Assembly: GCA_947495165.1 (NCBI GenBank)
Contig: CANLXM010000003.1
Location: 1 to 64,000 of the forward strand
Source of the DNA: an uncultured Cellulomonadaceae bacterium
Lineage (GTDB): Bacteria; Actinomycetota; Actinomycetes; Actinomycetales; Cellulomonadaceae
Reading direction: 5' to 3'
Length of the DNA stretch: 64,000 nt
Part shown: positions 8,960-20,075 of the stretch, piece after piece
Layout: each line of letters begins with the position of its first letter
How positions within the stretch are numbered: the stretch's first letter is position 1
Position numbers and translations under genes: made by a program
The notes under the pieces: model-generated
Seen by the model: only the letters and a program-made list of their open reading frames with translations
What the model was told of the DNA's origin: nothing
The model's database searches: none

Positions 8960-10855
8960 ATGGGTTCCGACCCCGCAGGTTCCGCACCAGCGACCACCCC
9001 CGCCGACGCCGCACGCGCGAGCGCAGCGCCGGTCCCGACGCCGCCCGGGCCGCGCGCCCAGACCCGCGCCCGCAGCGGCGCGGCGCGTCCCCAGACGACC
9101 ACGACCGAGGACGTCACCGGCGCCCAGTCGCTCGTCCGCTCGCTCGAGGAGGCGGGAGTCGACACCGTCTTCGGCATCCCGGGCGGGGCGATCCTGCCCG
9201 CGTACGACCCCCTGATGGACTCGACGCGCCTGCGCCACATCCTCGTCCGCCACGAGCAGGGCGCGGGACACGCGGCCTCGGGCTACGCCTACGCGACCGG
9301 ACGCGTCGGCGTCTGCATGGCGACGTCCGGGCCCGGCGCGACCAACCTCGTGACCCCGATCGCCGACGCGAACATGGACTCGGTCCCGATGGTCGCGATC
9401 ACCGGCCAGGTCGGCGCCGCCTCGATCGGCACGGACGCGTTCCAGGAGGCGGACATCGTCGGCATCACGATGCCCGTGTCCAAGCACAACTTCCTCGTGA
9501 CGGACCCGGCGGAGATCCCGCGCGTGATCGCCGAGGCCTTCCACATCGCCTCGACCGGCCGCCCCGGCCCGGTACTCGTCGACATCGCGAAGTCCGCGCT
9601 GCAGTCGCGCACCACGTTCTCCTGGCCGCAGCAGATGAACCTGCCCGGCTACCACCCGGTGACCAAGCCCCACAGCAAGCAGATCCGCGAGGCGGCCAAG
9701 CTGCTCGCGTCCGCACGCCGCCCCGTCCTGTACGTGGGCGGGGGAGCGGTGCGCTCGGGGGCGTCCGCCGAGCTGCGCCGGCTCGTCGACCTCTCGGGCG
9801 CTGCCGTGGTCACGACGCTCATGGCCCGCGGCGCGGTGCCCGACTCCCACCCGCAGAACCTCGGCATGCCCGGCATGCACGGCACCGTCCCCGCCGTCGC
9901 GGCCCTGCAGCGGGCGGACCTGGTGGTCTCGCTGGGCGCCCGGTTCGACGACCGCGTCACGGGCAAGCTGTCCTCGTTCGCGCCCGGCGCGGCGATCGTG
10001 CACGCCGACATCGACCCGGCGGAGATCGGCAAGAACAAGCGCACGGACGTGCCGATCGTCGGCGACCTGCGCGAGACCATCGCGGAGCTCGTCCCCGCCC
10101 TGGCTGACGAGCACGCCCGCCAGGGCAAGCCGGACCTCGCCGCTTGGTGGGCCACGATCGACGACTGGCGCGAGACGTACCCGCTGGGCTACACGCACAC
10201 GGACGACGGTCACCTCGCGCCCCAGGGCGTGATCCAGCGGCTCGGCGAGCTCGCGGGACCCGATGCGATCTACGCCGCGGGCGTCGGCCAGCACCAGATG
10301 TGGGCCGCGCAGTTCATCCGGTACGAGCGCCCCGACTCGTGGCTGAACTCCGGCGGCCTGGGCACCATGGGCTACTCGGTGCCGGCCGCGATGGGCGCCA
10401 AGGTCGGCGCACCGGACCGCGAGGTCTGGTCGATCGACGGTGACGGGTGCTTCCAGATGACCAACCAGGAGCTCGCGACCTGCGCGATCAACGACATCCC
10501 GATCAAGGTCGCGGTGATCAACAACTCCTCGCTCGGCATGGTGCGGCAGTGGCAGACGCTCTTCTACGAGTCGCGCTACTCCAACACCGACCTGCACACC
10601 GGGCACGGCACCCGGCGCATCCCGGACTTCGTGAAGCTCGCGGACGCCTACGGCTGCGTGGGGATCCGCGTGGAGCACGCGAACGAGGTCGATGCCGCGA
10701 TCAAGCGCGCCCAGTCGATCAACGACCAGCCGGTCGTCATCGACTTCCACGTCTCGCGCGACGCCATGGTGTGGCCGATGGTCGCCGCGGGCGTCAGCAA
10801 CGACGAGATCGAGTACGCACGCGGCATCTCGCCCGCGTGGGACCGCGAAGAGTGA
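8960..10855 (+). CDS. ilvB: Acetolactate synthase large (catalytic) subunit
   Basis: 631 aa. It condenses two pyruvates, or pyruvate with 2-oxobutyrate, to acetohydroxy acids using ThDP, FAD and Mg. It has a variable Ala/Pro-rich N-terminus to about residue 50, then the ThDP Glu in [15 protein letters not shown] (E99), the [12 protein letters not shown] stretch and the C-terminal ThDP motif [11 protein letters not shown] ending in VINN. ATG 8960 is preceded by CAGGGAG at a good distance. First structural gene of ilvB-ilvN-ilvC, controlled by the leader at 8728. Confidence 0.97.
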   Translation: MGSDPAGSAPATTPADAARASAAPVPTPPGPRAQTRARSGAARPQTTTTEDVTGAQSLVRSLEEAGVDTVFGIPGGAILPAYDPLMDSTRLRHILVRHEQGAGHAASGYAYATGRVGVCMATSGPGATNLVTPIADANMDSVPMVAITGQVGAASIGTDAFQEADIVGITMPVSKHNFLVTDPAEIPRVIAEAFHIASTGRPGPVLVDIAKSALQSRTTFSWPQQMNLPGYHPVTKPHSKQIREAAKLLASARRPVLYVGGGAVRSGASAELRRLVDLSGAAVVTTLMARGAVPDSHPQNLGMPGMHGTVPAVAALQRADLVVSLGARFDDRVTGKLSSFAPGAAIVHADIDPAEIGKNKRTDVPIVGDLRETIAELVPALADEHARQGKPDLAAWWATIDDWRETYPLGYTHTDDGHLAPQGVIQRLGELAGPDAIYAAGVGQHQMWAAQFIRYERPDSWLNSGGLGTMGYSVPAAMGAKVGAPDREVWSIDGDGCFQMTNQELATCAINDIPIKVAVINNSSLGMVRQWQTLFYESRYSNTDLHTGHGTRRIPDFVKLADAYGCVGIRVEHANEVDAAIKRAQSINDQPVVIDFHVSRDAMVWPMVAAGVSNDEIEYARGISPAWDREE

Positions 10856-10874
10856 CCGAGGAAGGCAGCCGATC

Positions 10875-11399
10875 ATGACCCGTCACACCCTCTCGGTGCT
10901 CGTCGAGAACAAGCCCGGCGTGCTCACGCGCGCCGCGGCCCTCTTCGCCCGCCGCTCGTTCAACATCAACTCCCTCGCCGTGGGCCCCACGGAGCACGAG
11001 GAGATCTCGCGCATGACCGTCGTCGTCGACGTCGACGACCTCCCCCTCGAGCAGGTGACCAAGCAGCTCAACAAGCTCATCAACGTCATCAAGATCGTCG
11101 AGCTCGAGCCGGACGCGTCGGTGCAGCGCGAGCTCATGCTCGTGAAGGTCAAGGCGGACCTCACCACCCGCACGCACGTGCTCCAGGTGGTCGACCTCTT
11201 CCGTGCCCACGTCGTCGACGTCGGCACCGAGGCGGTCACGATCGAGGCGACCGGCGCACCGGACAAGCTCACCGCGCTGCTCACGGCGCTCGAGCCGTTC
11301 GGTGTGCGCGAGATCGTGAAGTCCGGGACCGTCGGCATCGGCCGCGGTGCTCGCTCGATCACGGACCGGGCGTTCGAGCGCGCCGTCCGCCCCGCCTGA
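10875..11399 (+). CDS. ilvN: Acetolactate synthase small (regulatory) subunit
   Basis: 174 aa, full length. An N-terminal ACT domain (MTRHTLSVLVENKPGVLTRA, about 1-80) binds feedback valine in this family; the C-terminal domain (about 85-165) carries the ELMLVKV motif that supports large-subunit activation. GAGGAAGG at 10857-10864 precedes ATG 10875. It lies 19 bases after ilvB and is surely co-transcribed. Confidence 0.96.
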   Translation: MTRHTLSVLVENKPGVLTRAAALFARRSFNINSLAVGPTEHEEISRMTVVVDVDDLPLEQVTKQLNKLINVIKIVELEPDASVQRELMLVKVKADLTTRTHVLQVVDLFRAHVVDVGTEAVTIEATGAPDKLTALLTALEPFGVREIVKSGTVGIGRGARSITDRAFERAVRPA

Positions 11400-12515
<1,116 letters not shown>

Positions 12516-12535
12516 GGCGTCCCTGACTGATCGGC

Positions 12536-12570
12536 GCAGGGCCGGGATCCCACGAGGGTCCCGGCCCTGC
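12536..12570 (+). terminator. Terminator after ilvC
   Basis: GCAGGGCCGGG (12536-12546) pairs with CCCGGCCCTGC (12560-12570), extended inward by a few imperfect pairs. It lies 20 bases after the ilvC stop and before the convergent gene ending at 12610, so it may act in both directions. Confidence 0.75.
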
Positions 12571-12609
12571 GGCGTCCGGTCGGTCGAGGACCGGCCAGTC
12601 CGCGGCCGG

Positions 12610-13119
12610 TCAGCCGGCGGCCGGGACGAGGCGCCCCTCGGAGCCGTCGTCGAGCGTGAGGACCAGGGCGTCGCCGTCGCGTGTGACCGCAGAGGCGTTG
12701 GCGAGCAGGGTCGGCACCGCGGGGCCGGCGCACGCCATGAGCGTGCTCGGGCCGAGCTCGACGACGAGGTGGCCGGCCGTGAGCGTCCAGGTGCCGCTGG
12801 CTCCGTTGCAGCCGTCGGACCCCTCGAGCGTGCCGTCGGCGTGCAGCTCGATGAACGGGGTCACCCGGTTCGCCATCCCGTCCTCGGTGATCGTCTGGTC
12901 CATCCACGGCGGGGCGGGCTCCCAGCGCACGCCCACGACGTCGCTCGGCTCGAGCCCGCCGGGGGAGGCTGACGGCGCGGGCGCTGCCTCGGTCGGCGTC
13001 GGTGAAGCCGGCACCCCACCCGGCCGGTCGGGGCTGGCGCACGCCGCCAGTGCGACCGACGCGCTCGATGCGAGGGCGGCGAGGGCGGCGAGTCGTGCGA
13101 GGCGGCGTGAGCGCCGCAT
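12610..13119 (-). CDS. META-domain lipoprotein
   Basis: 169 aa. The N-terminus MRRSRRLARLAALAALASSA is a lipoprotein signal ending in a lipobox LAAC, so the protein is anchored on the outer face of the membrane. After a Pro/Ser/Thr linker, residues about 60-169 resemble the META/HslJ fold (FIELHADGTLEGSDGCNGASGTW), a domain of secreted stress-related proteins without known enzymatic activity. It starts 2 bases after the stop of the upstream ABM-domain gene, forming a two-gene operon. Confidence 0.8.
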   Translation of the reverse strand: MRRSRRLARLAALAALASSASVALAACASPDRPGGVPASPTPTEAAPAPSASPGGLEPSDVVGVRWEPAPPWMDQTITEDGMANRVTPFIELHADGTLEGSDGCNGASGTWTLTAGHLVVELGPSTLMACAGPAVPTLLANASAVTRDGDALVLTLDDGSEGRLVPAAG

Positions 13120-13121
13120 GG

Positions 13122-13436
13122 TCAGGACGTCGCCCCGAGGTCGACGACCTCGAACTCGAGCAGCGCGGAGCCGGAGGCGACGGGCTGGGGGCGCTCGGCG
13201 TCGCCGTGGCCGTGCGCGGCTCGCGCGGGGCCCTCGGCCCAGGCCTCGAAGTCCTCCTGCGTCTCCCACCGGGTGTAGACGAAGTACCGGCTCTCGCCGG
13301 CGACCGGCCGCAGCAGCTCGAACCCCAAGAACCCCTGGGATCCCTCGACACTCGCGCGTCGCGCGGCGAACCGCCGCTCGAGCTCGGCTCCCGCGCCGGC
13401 GGGGACATCGATAGCGTTGATCTTGACGATGCTCAT
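13122..13436 (-). CDS. Antibiotic biosynthesis monooxygenase (ABM) domain protein
   Basis: 104 aa, a single ABM/EthD-like ferredoxin fold: MSIVKINAIDVPAGAGAELE, then SQGFLGFELLRPV and RYFVYTRWETQEDFEAW. Such small dimeric proteins are either cofactor-free monooxygenases or haem-degrading enzymes of the MhuD type; the spacing VYTRWE fits the general family but no specific activity can be assigned. A GATGCT box 6 bases upstream of the ATG suggests a leaderless start. Divergent from the GyrI-like gene at 13474. Confidence 0.8.
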   Translation of the reverse strand: MSIVKINAIDVPAGAGAELERRFAARRASVEGSQGFLGFELLRPVAGESRYFVYTRWETQEDFEAWAEGPARAAHGHGDAERPQPVASGSALLEFEVVDLGATS

Positions 13437-13473
13437 GGCCTCAGCATCCCACCGAGCGGAGCGCAGGTGCCCC

Positions 13474-14106
13474 ATGACCGACAAGATCGACTTCAAGAAG
13501 CTCGACGCGTACCGCGCGCGGCAGGGTGAGGCGCGAACCCTCGAGGTGCCGCCGCTGCGGTACCTGGCGATCGACGGGCACGGAGACCCGAACACGTCCG
13601 AGGAGTACGCAGGCGCGCTCGCCGCGCTCTACCCCGTCTCCTACACCCTCAAGTTCGCGAGCCGGCGGGAGCTCGGGCGCGACTACGTCGTCATGCCGCT
13701 CGAGGGGCTGTGGTGGGCGGACGACATGGACGCGTTCACGGTCGCGCGGGACAAGTCGCGCTGGAGCTGGACGCTGCTGATCATGACGCCCGACTGGGTG
13801 GACGGCGCCATGCTCGCCCGCGCCGTGGCGCAGGTGGCCGGCAAGGGTGAGACTCCGCGGCGGCTGGGCGACCTGCGGCTCGAGCGCCTCGCCGAGGGTC
13901 GGTGCGTGCAGACCCTGCACGTCGGACCCTACGACGACGAGGGGCCGGTGCTGGCGCGTCTGCACGACGAGGTCCTCCCGGCGCAGGGCCTGCGACCGAC
14001 GGGTCGGCACCACGAGATCTACCTCAGCGACCCGCGCCGCACGGCGCCGGAGCGGCTCCGGACGATCCTGCGTCAACCGGTGGCCCCGGCGACGACCAAT
14101 GCCTGA
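13474..14106 (+). CDS. GyrI-like small-molecule-binding domain protein
   Basis: 210 aa. MTDKIDFKKLDAYRARQGEA, then PPLRYLAIDGHGDPN and CVQTLHVGPYDDEGPVLARL match the stand-alone GyrI-like (SOUL/SbmC-type) family, in which two repeats form a pocket for cationic or aromatic small molecules. Many members are linked to drug or toxin resistance by sequestration, but no ligand is known here. It shares a 37-base divergent intergenic region with the ABM-domain gene. No DNA-binding domain is fused. Confidence 0.8.
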   Translation: MTDKIDFKKLDAYRARQGEARTLEVPPLRYLAIDGHGDPNTSEEYAGALAALYPVSYTLKFASRRELGRDYVVMPLEGLWWADDMDAFTVARDKSRWSWTLLIMTPDWVDGAMLARAVAQVAGKGETPRRLGDLRLERLAEGRCVQTLHVGPYDDEGPVLARLHDEVLPAQGLRPTGRHHEIYLSDPRRTAPERLRTILRQPVAPATTNA

Positions 14107-14136
14107 GACGCAGGTCCGGTCCCTAAGACGCGTGGC

Positions 14137-14142
14137 TATCCT
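14137..14142 (+). promoter_or_regulatory. -10 element for leaderless leuB
   Basis: TATCCT is 6 bases before ATG 14149 with no ribosome-binding site between, the arrangement of a leaderless transcript. Confidence 0.5.
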
Positions 14143-14148
14143 CGTCGC

Positions 14149-15192
14149 ATGACGCGCACCATCAACCTGGCAGTCGTCGCGGGCGACGGCATCGGCATCG
14201 AGGTCGTCGAGCAGGGCCTCAAGGTCCTCGAGGCGGCCGTCGCGGGCTCCGACGTCGCCGTCGCGCCGACGTCCTACGACCTCGGCGCGCAGCGCTGGCA
14301 CGCCACGGGCGACACGCTCACCGACGCCGACCTCGCCGCGATCCGCACCCACGACGCCATCCTCCTCGGGGCGATCGGTGACCCCAGCGTCCCCTCGGGC
14401 GTGCTGGAGCGCGGCCTGCTGCTCAAGCTGCGCTTCGCGCTCGACCACTACGTGAACCTGCGCCCGGGCAAGCTGTACCCGGGCGTCACCTCGCCCCTGG
14501 CCAACCCCGGCGAGATCGACTTCGTCGTCGTCCGCGAGGGCACCGAGGGGCCGTACGTCGGCAACGGCGGCTCCATCCGCACGGGGACGCCGCACGAGGT
14601 CGCCAACGAGGTCAGCGTCAACACCGCGTTCGGCGTCGAGCGCGTCGTGCGCGACGCCTTCGCCCGCGCCCAGGCCCGCCCGCGCCAGCACCTGACGCTC
14701 GTGCACAAGCACAACGTCCTGGTGCACGCCGGTCACCTGTGGCGTCGCACGGTCGAGGCCGTGAACGCGGACTTCCCGGACGTCACGACGGACTACCTGC
14801 ACGTGGACGCCGCCACGATCTTCCTCACGACCAACCCGTCGCGGTTCGACGTGATCGTCACGGACAACCTGTTCGGGGACATCCTCACCGACCAGGCGGC
14901 GGCGATCACGGGTGGCATCGGCCTCGCAGCGTCCGCCAACATCAACCCCGACCGCACGGCGCCGTCGATGTTCGAGCCGGTCCACGGCTCGGCGCCCGAC
15001 ATCGCCGGGCAGGGCAAGGCGGACCCGACCGCGACCGTGCTGTCCGTCGCGATGCTGCTCGCGCACCTGGGCTACGACGCCGAGTCGGCTGCGGTCGAGG
15101 CCGCGGTCGCCGCAGACCTCGCCGAGCGGGGGGACCGAGTACGGTCGACGGACGAGGTGGGCACGGAGCTCGCCGCGCGTGTGCGCGGCTGA
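14149..15192 (+). CDS. leuB: 3-isopropylmalate dehydrogenase
   Basis: 347 aa, the actinobacterial LeuB length. It oxidises and decarboxylates 3-isopropylmalate to 2-oxoisocaproate with NAD; in the citramalate route the same enzyme converts 3-methylmalate to 2-oxobutyrate. Visible features are the N-terminal AVVAGDGIG, the substrate-binding arginine-rich region near VNLRPGKLY, the metal-binding [10 protein letters not shown] and the nucleotide-binding [15 protein letters not shown]. The start is leaderless. It is separate from leuCD, which lie 43 kb away, and is followed after 80 bases by ilvE. Confidence 0.96.
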   Translation: MTRTINLAVVAGDGIGIEVVEQGLKVLEAAVAGSDVAVAPTSYDLGAQRWHATGDTLTDADLAAIRTHDAILLGAIGDPSVPSGVLERGLLLKLRFALDHYVNLRPGKLYPGVTSPLANPGEIDFVVVREGTEGPYVGNGGSIRTGTPHEVANEVSVNTAFGVERVVRDAFARAQARPRQHLTLVHKHNVLVHAGHLWRRTVEAVNADFPDVTTDYLHVDAATIFLTTNPSRFDVIVTDNLFGDILTDQAAAITGGIGLAASANINPDRTAPSMFEPVHGSAPDIAGQGKADPTATVLSVAMLLAHLGYDAESAAVEAAVAADLAERGDRVRSTDEVGTELAARVRG

Positions 15193-15272
15193 CCCGGTTG
15201 CTGCCTCGGCCGTCCTCACCGAGTAACGTCCCCCTCGAGGCGGCACCGGCCGCCAGGTGAAAGGCCCGTGAC

Positions 15273-16385
15273 ATGCAGAACACCACCCTCCCGTCCGACG
15301 CCGCTGCGACCTTCGACGTGCGGCTCACCGACACGCCGCGCTCGGATGCCGAGCGGGAGTCCGCGCTCGCGGCCCCGCGCTTCGGCACGGTGTTCACCGA
15401 CCACATGGCGCGCGTCACCTGGACCGCGGAGGAGGGCTGGTCCGACCGGCGCGTCGAGCGCTACGGCCCGCTGCAGCTCGACCCGGCGACGGCGGTGCTG
15501 CACTACGCCCAGGAGATCTTCGAGGGCATGAAGGCCTACCGTCACGCCGACGGCTCGGTGTGGACGTTCCGGCCCGAGGCGAACGCTGCCCGGTTCGCCG
15601 CGTCGGCGCGTCGGCTCGCTCTCCCGGAGCTCGCCGGGGCGGACTTCCTCGGGGCGATCGAGGCGCTCGTGCGCACCGACGAGGCGTGGGTGCCCTCCGC
15701 ACCCGACACGAGCCTGTACCTGCGCCCCTTCATGTACGCCTCGGAGGCCTTCCTCGGCGTGCGGCCGTCCGCGGAGGCGGAGTTCCTCACGATCGCGTCT
15801 CCGGTCGGTCCGTACTTCGCGCAGGGAGTCCACCCGGTGTCCATCTGGGTCTCGCGCGACTTCAACCGGGCCGGTCCCGGCGGTACGGGCGCGGCCAAGT
15901 GCGGCGGCAACTACGCCGCGAGCCTGCTTCCGCAGCAGGAGGCGTTCGCCCGTGGGTGCGAGCAGGTCGCGTTCCTCGACGCCGCGACGGGCACCACGCT
16001 CGAGGAGCTCGGCGGGATGAACATCTTCGTCGCGCACGCGGACGGGTCCGTCTCGACTCCCGTGCTCACGGGATCGATCCTCGAGGGGATCACGCGCTCG
16101 TCGATCCTCCAGCTGCTCGCCGACCGCGGCGTCGCCGTCACCGAGCAGTCCATCACCCTCGCGGAGCTCCGTGCGGGGCTCGAGGACGGCACGGTCCGGG
16201 AGGTCTTCGCGTGCGGGACCGCGGCGGTCATCACGCCGATCGGACGGCTCGCGAGCGACGACTTCGACCTCACGGTGGCGGACGGCACCGCGGGTGAGCT
16301 GACGATGTCGGTGCGCGACGAGCTCACCGACATCCAGTACGGGCGGCGTCCCGACACGCACGGCTGGCTGCGCCGGCTGGTCTGA
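15273..16385 (+). CDS. ilvE: Branched-chain amino acid aminotransferase
   Basis: 370 aa class IV PLP aminotransferase of the long type. It performs the last step of leucine, isoleucine and valine synthesis with glutamate as amino donor. The PLP lysine is K209 in GGTGAAKCGGNYAAS; EIFEGMKAYR (about 81-90) and LEELGGMNIFV complete the substrate pocket. ATG 15273 has AGGTGAAAGG upstream. It probably shares a transcript with leuB and ends at the hairpin 16406-16442. Confidence 0.96.
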   Translation: MQNTTLPSDAAATFDVRLTDTPRSDAERESALAAPRFGTVFTDHMARVTWTAEEGWSDRRVERYGPLQLDPATAVLHYAQEIFEGMKAYRHADGSVWTFRPEANAARFAASARRLALPELAGADFLGAIEALVRTDEAWVPSAPDTSLYLRPFMYASEAFLGVRPSAEAEFLTIASPVGPYFAQGVHPVSIWVSRDFNRAGPGGTGAAKCGGNYAASLLPQQEAFARGCEQVAFLDAATGTTLEELGGMNIFVAHADGSVSTPVLTGSILEGITRSSILQLLADRGVAVTEQSITLAELRAGLEDGTVREVFACGTAAVITPIGRLASDDFDLTVADGTAGELTMSVRDELTDIQYGRRPDTHGWLRRLV

Positions 16386-16405
16386 GCGACCGGGCGCCGG
16401 ACGCG

Positions 16406-16442
16406 GCCGGAGGCGCGCCGCCAACGGCGACGCGCCTCCGGC
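16406..16442 (+). terminator. Terminator after ilvE
   Basis: Perfect 12-bp stem, GCCGGAGGCGCG (16406-16417) with CGCGCCTCCGGC (16431-16442), 13-base loop, 20 bases past the ilvE stop. Confidence 0.8.
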
Positions 16443-16451
16443 ACAGTAGGG

Positions 16452-16497
16452 GCCGAGGACCCCGGGTCGGGGTGGGAGGTGACCCGGGGTCCTCGGC
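16452..16497 (-). terminator. Terminator after the xylanase gene
   Basis: Perfect 17-bp stem, GCCGAGGACCCCGGGTC (16452-16468) with GACCCGGGGTCCTCGGC (16481-16497), 12-base loop. It lies 12 bases beyond the 3' end of the leftward xylanase gene, next to the ilvE hairpin, so two terminators separate the convergent genes. Confidence 0.8.
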
Positions 16498-16508
16498 TGC
16501 TCGGGGGG

Positions 16509-19500
16509 TCAGCGCACGCGGAGGATCGCGGTCCTGGTGACCGCCTTGCCTGCGCTGTTCTTGACGATGGCCTTGAACGCGACCTTGCTACCGCGCTTCG
16601 GTGCCGTGACCGTCAGGGTGCGACCGGTGCCGCGCTTGACGGCGGTCCAGCGCTGGGATCCCGCGGCGCGCTGGTACCACTGCACCGTGGGCTTCGGCGT
16701 ACCGGTCACCCTGACGGAGAAGCGGACCCTCGCGCGGGCCTGGGTCGTCACCGACCGCGGCTGCGACACGATGCGCGGCTTGACGCCGTGCCGCACGACC
16801 GCGGAGCGGGTGACGGCCCTACCCGCCGCGTTGGTGAAGACGGCCCGGTAGACGATCGTGGTGCTGCGCACCTTGACCTTCAGGGTCGACCTCGTGGCGC
16901 CCCGCACGGTGTACCACGTCGAGGATCCGGCGCGACGCTTCTGCCACCGCACGGTGGGCCTCGGCTCACCGGACGCGGCTGCGCGCAGGGTGACCGTGCG
17001 GCCCTGCTTCGCGGTGACCGACCTCGGCTGCTTGGTCACCCGTGGCGCGGTGGCGCGCAGGGAGACCGTGGCCTCCGCCGTCGCCGCGGTGCCCGCCTTG
17101 TTGGTGAAGACCGCCCGGTAGACGATCGCCGGCTTGCGCACGGCCACCCTCAGGGTCGGGCTCGTGGCTCCGGGGACCGGGTACCACCGGCTGCCCGTGG
17201 CACGACGCTTCTGCCACCGGACCGTCGGGGCGGGCTCGCCGGTCGCGGCTGCCACCAACGTGACGGTCCGGCCGAGTGAACCGGTGACCGACGTCGGCTG
17301 CGTGGTGACGACCGGAGCGACGGGCTTCGGGTCCTCCGGGTCCGGGTCCACCGGACCAGGGTCGAGAACGTCGGTGAGCACGCCGACGCCCCAGCGGGCG
17401 GTGCTCTGGTAGGAGCGGCCCGTCGGGTCGGCCCACGAGCGCACCGCGGTCCGGGCGCCGTCCGCCGCGTCGTTCACCTGGAACTCCAGACCGACGAGGT
17501 CGCCGGTCGTCGCCGCGCGGCCGAGCGCGATCGACGCCTCGACGACGTAGCCGCCGTCGACGACCTGCGCGGCACTCGTGAGGCGGTCGGCGATGGTCGC
17601 GAGGTCGCCGGAGATCGACTCCACACCGAGGTAGTTGATCCGGTACTGGCCGTCAGCGGCGTCGAACGGACCCGTCTTGGCGTTGACCGGGTCGACGAAG
17701 ATCTCGATCGAGTCCTGCTCCCACGCGTTCGAGCTCGTCGCGTCCAGGTGAGGGTCGGCGACCTCGGCGAGGACGTGGATGCTGTCCGTGTGCCACAGCA
17801 CGCGCACGGTGGCCTGGGCTCCGCCCGTCCCCTCGATCTGGAGGTCTGTGGTGACCGCCGGGACGCCGTCCCAGGCGTCGTCGACCGCGCCGTCGATCAC
17901 CGGCGCCGTCGCGGCGGCGGGCACCTGCAGCACGCTGACAGGCTCGACCAGGGTGACGGCGCCGAGCGAGTCCGACGTCTCCTGGTCGTTGGACTTGTCG
18001 TTCCACGAGCGGGTGTCGCCGCTCGCGTCCGCGACGCGCACGTCGAACGGGATCATCGCACCCACCGTGCCCGCGGTGCCGATCGGCACCGCGACCTCGA
18101 CCTCGTAGCCGGTGGACGACGACGACGCGTCGGCGCGGGTGACGGTCTGGGCTCCCTCAGGGCCGAACACGGTCACGGTGTCGCCGGCGCCGTCGTCGGT
18201 CGCGTCCGCGACGGCGACCCGCGCGACCAAGGTGCTGCCGGACCAGCGGAGCTGGAAGCCGGTGTCCCCGGAGATCGAGGTGTTCGGCAGCAGCGCCCAC
18301 TGTGCGGCGTCGGGGTCCTCGGCCTGCGGCGCGTCCGTGCGCAGGGTGAGCGTCGGCAGCTGCGCGCGGTCGACGATGCCCCAGTACGCGGGCTTGGCCT
18401 GGAGCTGACCGTCGAACAGCAGCGGGCTGCCCTCCGCACGCCAGCTCCGGGTGTCCGTCGGGCCCCACACGGTTACGGACGACAGCTCGTAGGCGCGCAG
18501 GACCTCGAAGAGGTCGGCGTAGTAGTAGCCCTGCTCGACGAGCTTGGCTTCCGTGAGGGTGCCGTCGATGCCGACGTCGAGCTCGGAGACGTTCTGCAGC
18601 AGCCCGAGCGGCGCGAAGCGGTCGAGCGTCGCCTTGATCTGACCGATCGGCTGGGCGAGGCTGACGTGGAGCTGGTGCCCGACGCCGTCGACCGGCGCTC
18701 CGGCCGCGAGGAGGTCCTCGACCACGGAGAACATGGCCTCGCGCTTGGCGGGGAGCTCGGTGTTGTAGTCGTTGATGAAGAGCGCGACGGGCCCCTCGGG
18801 GTCGCCGCCGTTGAAGGCTTCCGAGGCGATCTCGAAGGCCTCGGCGATGTAGCCGGGCCCGAGGACCCGGAACCACTCGCTGCGCCGCAGGCCGTCCGGC
18901 TCGCTCTCCGCGATGACCTCGTTGACGACGTCGAAGCCGACGATCGGGTTGCCTGCAGTCCCGTACTCCCCGTAGGTCGTCCGGAAGTGCTCGGCCACCG
19001 TCTCGATGTGGGTCCGCATGCGGGCGCGCAGGACGGCCTGGTCCTCGGCGCTCGTGGAGAGCGGGACGGCCGTCGGGGTGCCGTCCGTGTCGGTGACGGT
19101 CTTCTCGAAGAACCAGTCCGGGGTCTGGCTGTGCCAGACGAGCGTGTGGCCGTAGACGCGCAGGTCGTTGTCGACCGCGAAGTCCATGAGGGCGTCGGCC
19201 GCAGCGAAGGTGAACTCGCCCTCGGTCGGCTGGATCGCCTCGGGCTTCATCTGGTTCTCGGGCGTGAACTGCCCGAAGTGCTTGGTGACGAGCTGGCTCG
19301 ACGCGCCGGTCGTCTCGCGCTCGTCGATCGCGACGCCGAACGGCCAGGGGACCACGTCCTTGAGCGAGGGGATGTCCTCTTGCACGCCGGGCGCGGCCGT
19401 CTGGGTGACGGTGACGTCGTCGACGAGGAACGAGGCCGTGCCCGACGCCGTCTCGAGGTAGAGCAGCTGGCTGCCGGTCGGGGCCTGGTAGGTGCCCGTG

Positions 19501-20000
19501 ACCTGGACCCAGGCGTCGGGCGTGACGCCGGTCGCGGTCGCGACGGTGTCGTACGCGTCGTCGGCGCCCTCGACCGTGCGCTGGACGCTGAGGCGCACGT
19601 CCGTGGCGCTCTCGCCGGGCGCGAGCCGCACCCATGCGGAGAGCTCGTAGGTGGTCGCTGGGACGAAGACGTCCGCGACGGAGGCCCCGAGGCCGTGCCA
19701 GGTGTCGCCGCGCTCGGCGACGGAGGCTGCGCTCGCGCCCGTGCGGGCGACGTCGGAGAGGGTGACGACCGGCGCGGACTCGGTGCCGCGCGGGCCCCAG
19801 GCCCCGAGGCCGTCCTCGAAGCCGGTGGTCAGGGCGGTGATCTCGATGGCTTCCGCCGCGAGGATGCCGGTGGCGATGCCGCCGGTGCTACGACTGGCCG
19901 ATGCCTCGGCGGCGGCTGCCGGGATGCCGACGGTAGCGGCTGACAGGGCCGCGACCACCGCCCCGACGCCGAGTCGTGTGAGCAAACGTGGACGTCTCAT
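16509..20000 (-). CDS. Secreted multi-domain GH10 endo-1,4-beta-xylanase
   Basis: 1163 aa. A Sec signal peptide (1-35, ending in AAAA) leads to a CBM4/9-like domain (about 59-200), a GH10 catalytic domain (about 205-546), two CBM9-like domains (a short one at about 555-690 and a full one at about 697-877), a Pro/Asp linker and three Ig-like repeats (about 895-1163). In the GH10 domain, E361 in FDVVNEV is the expected acid/base and E473 in SELDVG the nucleophile. It should cleave xylan outside the cell. ATG 20000 has AAGGAG 5 bases upstream. The basic, repeated C-terminus has no sortase or SLH signal; wall binding is possible. It is divergent from an Opp-type importer. Confidence 0.93.
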   Translation of the reverse strand: MRRPRLLTRLGVGAVVAALSAATVGIPAAAAEASASRSTGGIATGILAAEAIEITALTTGFEDGLGAWGPRGTESAPVVTLSDVARTGASAASVAERGDTWHGLGASVADVFVPATTYELSAWVRLAPGESATDVRLSVQRTVEGADDAYDTVATATGVTPDAWVQVTGTYQAPTGSQLLYLETASGTASFLVDDVTVTQTAAPGVQEDIPSLKDVVPWPFGVAIDERETTGASSQLVTKHFGQFTPENQMKPEAIQPTEGEFTFAAADALMDFAVDNDLRVYGHTLVWHSQTPDWFFEKTVTDTDGTPTAVPLSTSAEDQAVLRARMRTHIETVAEHFRTTYGEYGTAGNPIVGFDVVNEVIAESEPDGLRRSEWFRVLGPGYIAEAFEIASEAFNGGDPEGPVALFINDYNTELPAKREAMFSVVEDLLAAGAPVDGVGHQLHVSLAQPIGQIKATLDRFAPLGLLQNVSELDVGIDGTLTEAKLVEQGYYYADLFEVLRAYELSSVTVWGPTDTRSWRAEGSPLLFDGQLQAKPAYWGIVDRAQLPTLTLRTDAPQAEDPDAAQWALLPNTSISGDTGFQLRWSGSTLVARVAVADATDDGAGDTVTVFGPEGAQTVTRADASSSSTGYEVEVAVPIGTAGTVGAMIPFDVRVADASGDTRSWNDKSNDQETSDSLGAVTLVEPVSVLQVPAAATAPVIDGAVDDAWDGVPAVTTDLQIEGTGGAQATVRVLWHTDSIHVLAEVADPHLDATSSNAWEQDSIEIFVDPVNAKTGPFDAADGQYRINYLGVESISGDLATIADRLTSAAQVVDGGYVVEASIALGRAATTGDLVGLEFQVNDAADGARTAVRSWADPTGRSYQSTARWGVGVLTDVLDPGPVDPDPEDPKPVAPVVTTQPTSVTGSLGRTVTLVAAATGEPAPTVRWQKRRATGSRWYPVPGATSPTLRVAVRKPAIVYRAVFTNKAGTAATAEATVSLRATAPRVTKQPRSVTAKQGRTVTLRAAASGEPRPTVRWQKRRAGSSTWYTVRGATRSTLKVKVRSTTIVYRAVFTNAAGRAVTRSAVVRHGVKPRIVSQPRSVTTQARARVRFSVRVTGTPKPTVQWYQRAAGSQRWTAVKRGTGRTLTVTAPKRGSKVAFKAIVKNSAGKAVTRTAILRVR

Positions 20001-20075
20001 CTGCGCTCCTTTGCGCGATCCGGGTCCCACCCCACAGCGGACCTTACGGGGTGAATCGCCCTCGGGCCAGCCCGA

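Noticed and set aside
17748..19943. 731-codon open frame antisense to the xylanase gene
   Set aside because: Shadow frame; the minus-strand xylanase has complete catalytic and binding domains over the same bases.
20001..20030. Upstream start (10 extra residues) for the xylanase
   Set aside because: ATG 20000 has a good ribosome-binding site and gives a canonical signal peptide; the extension does not.
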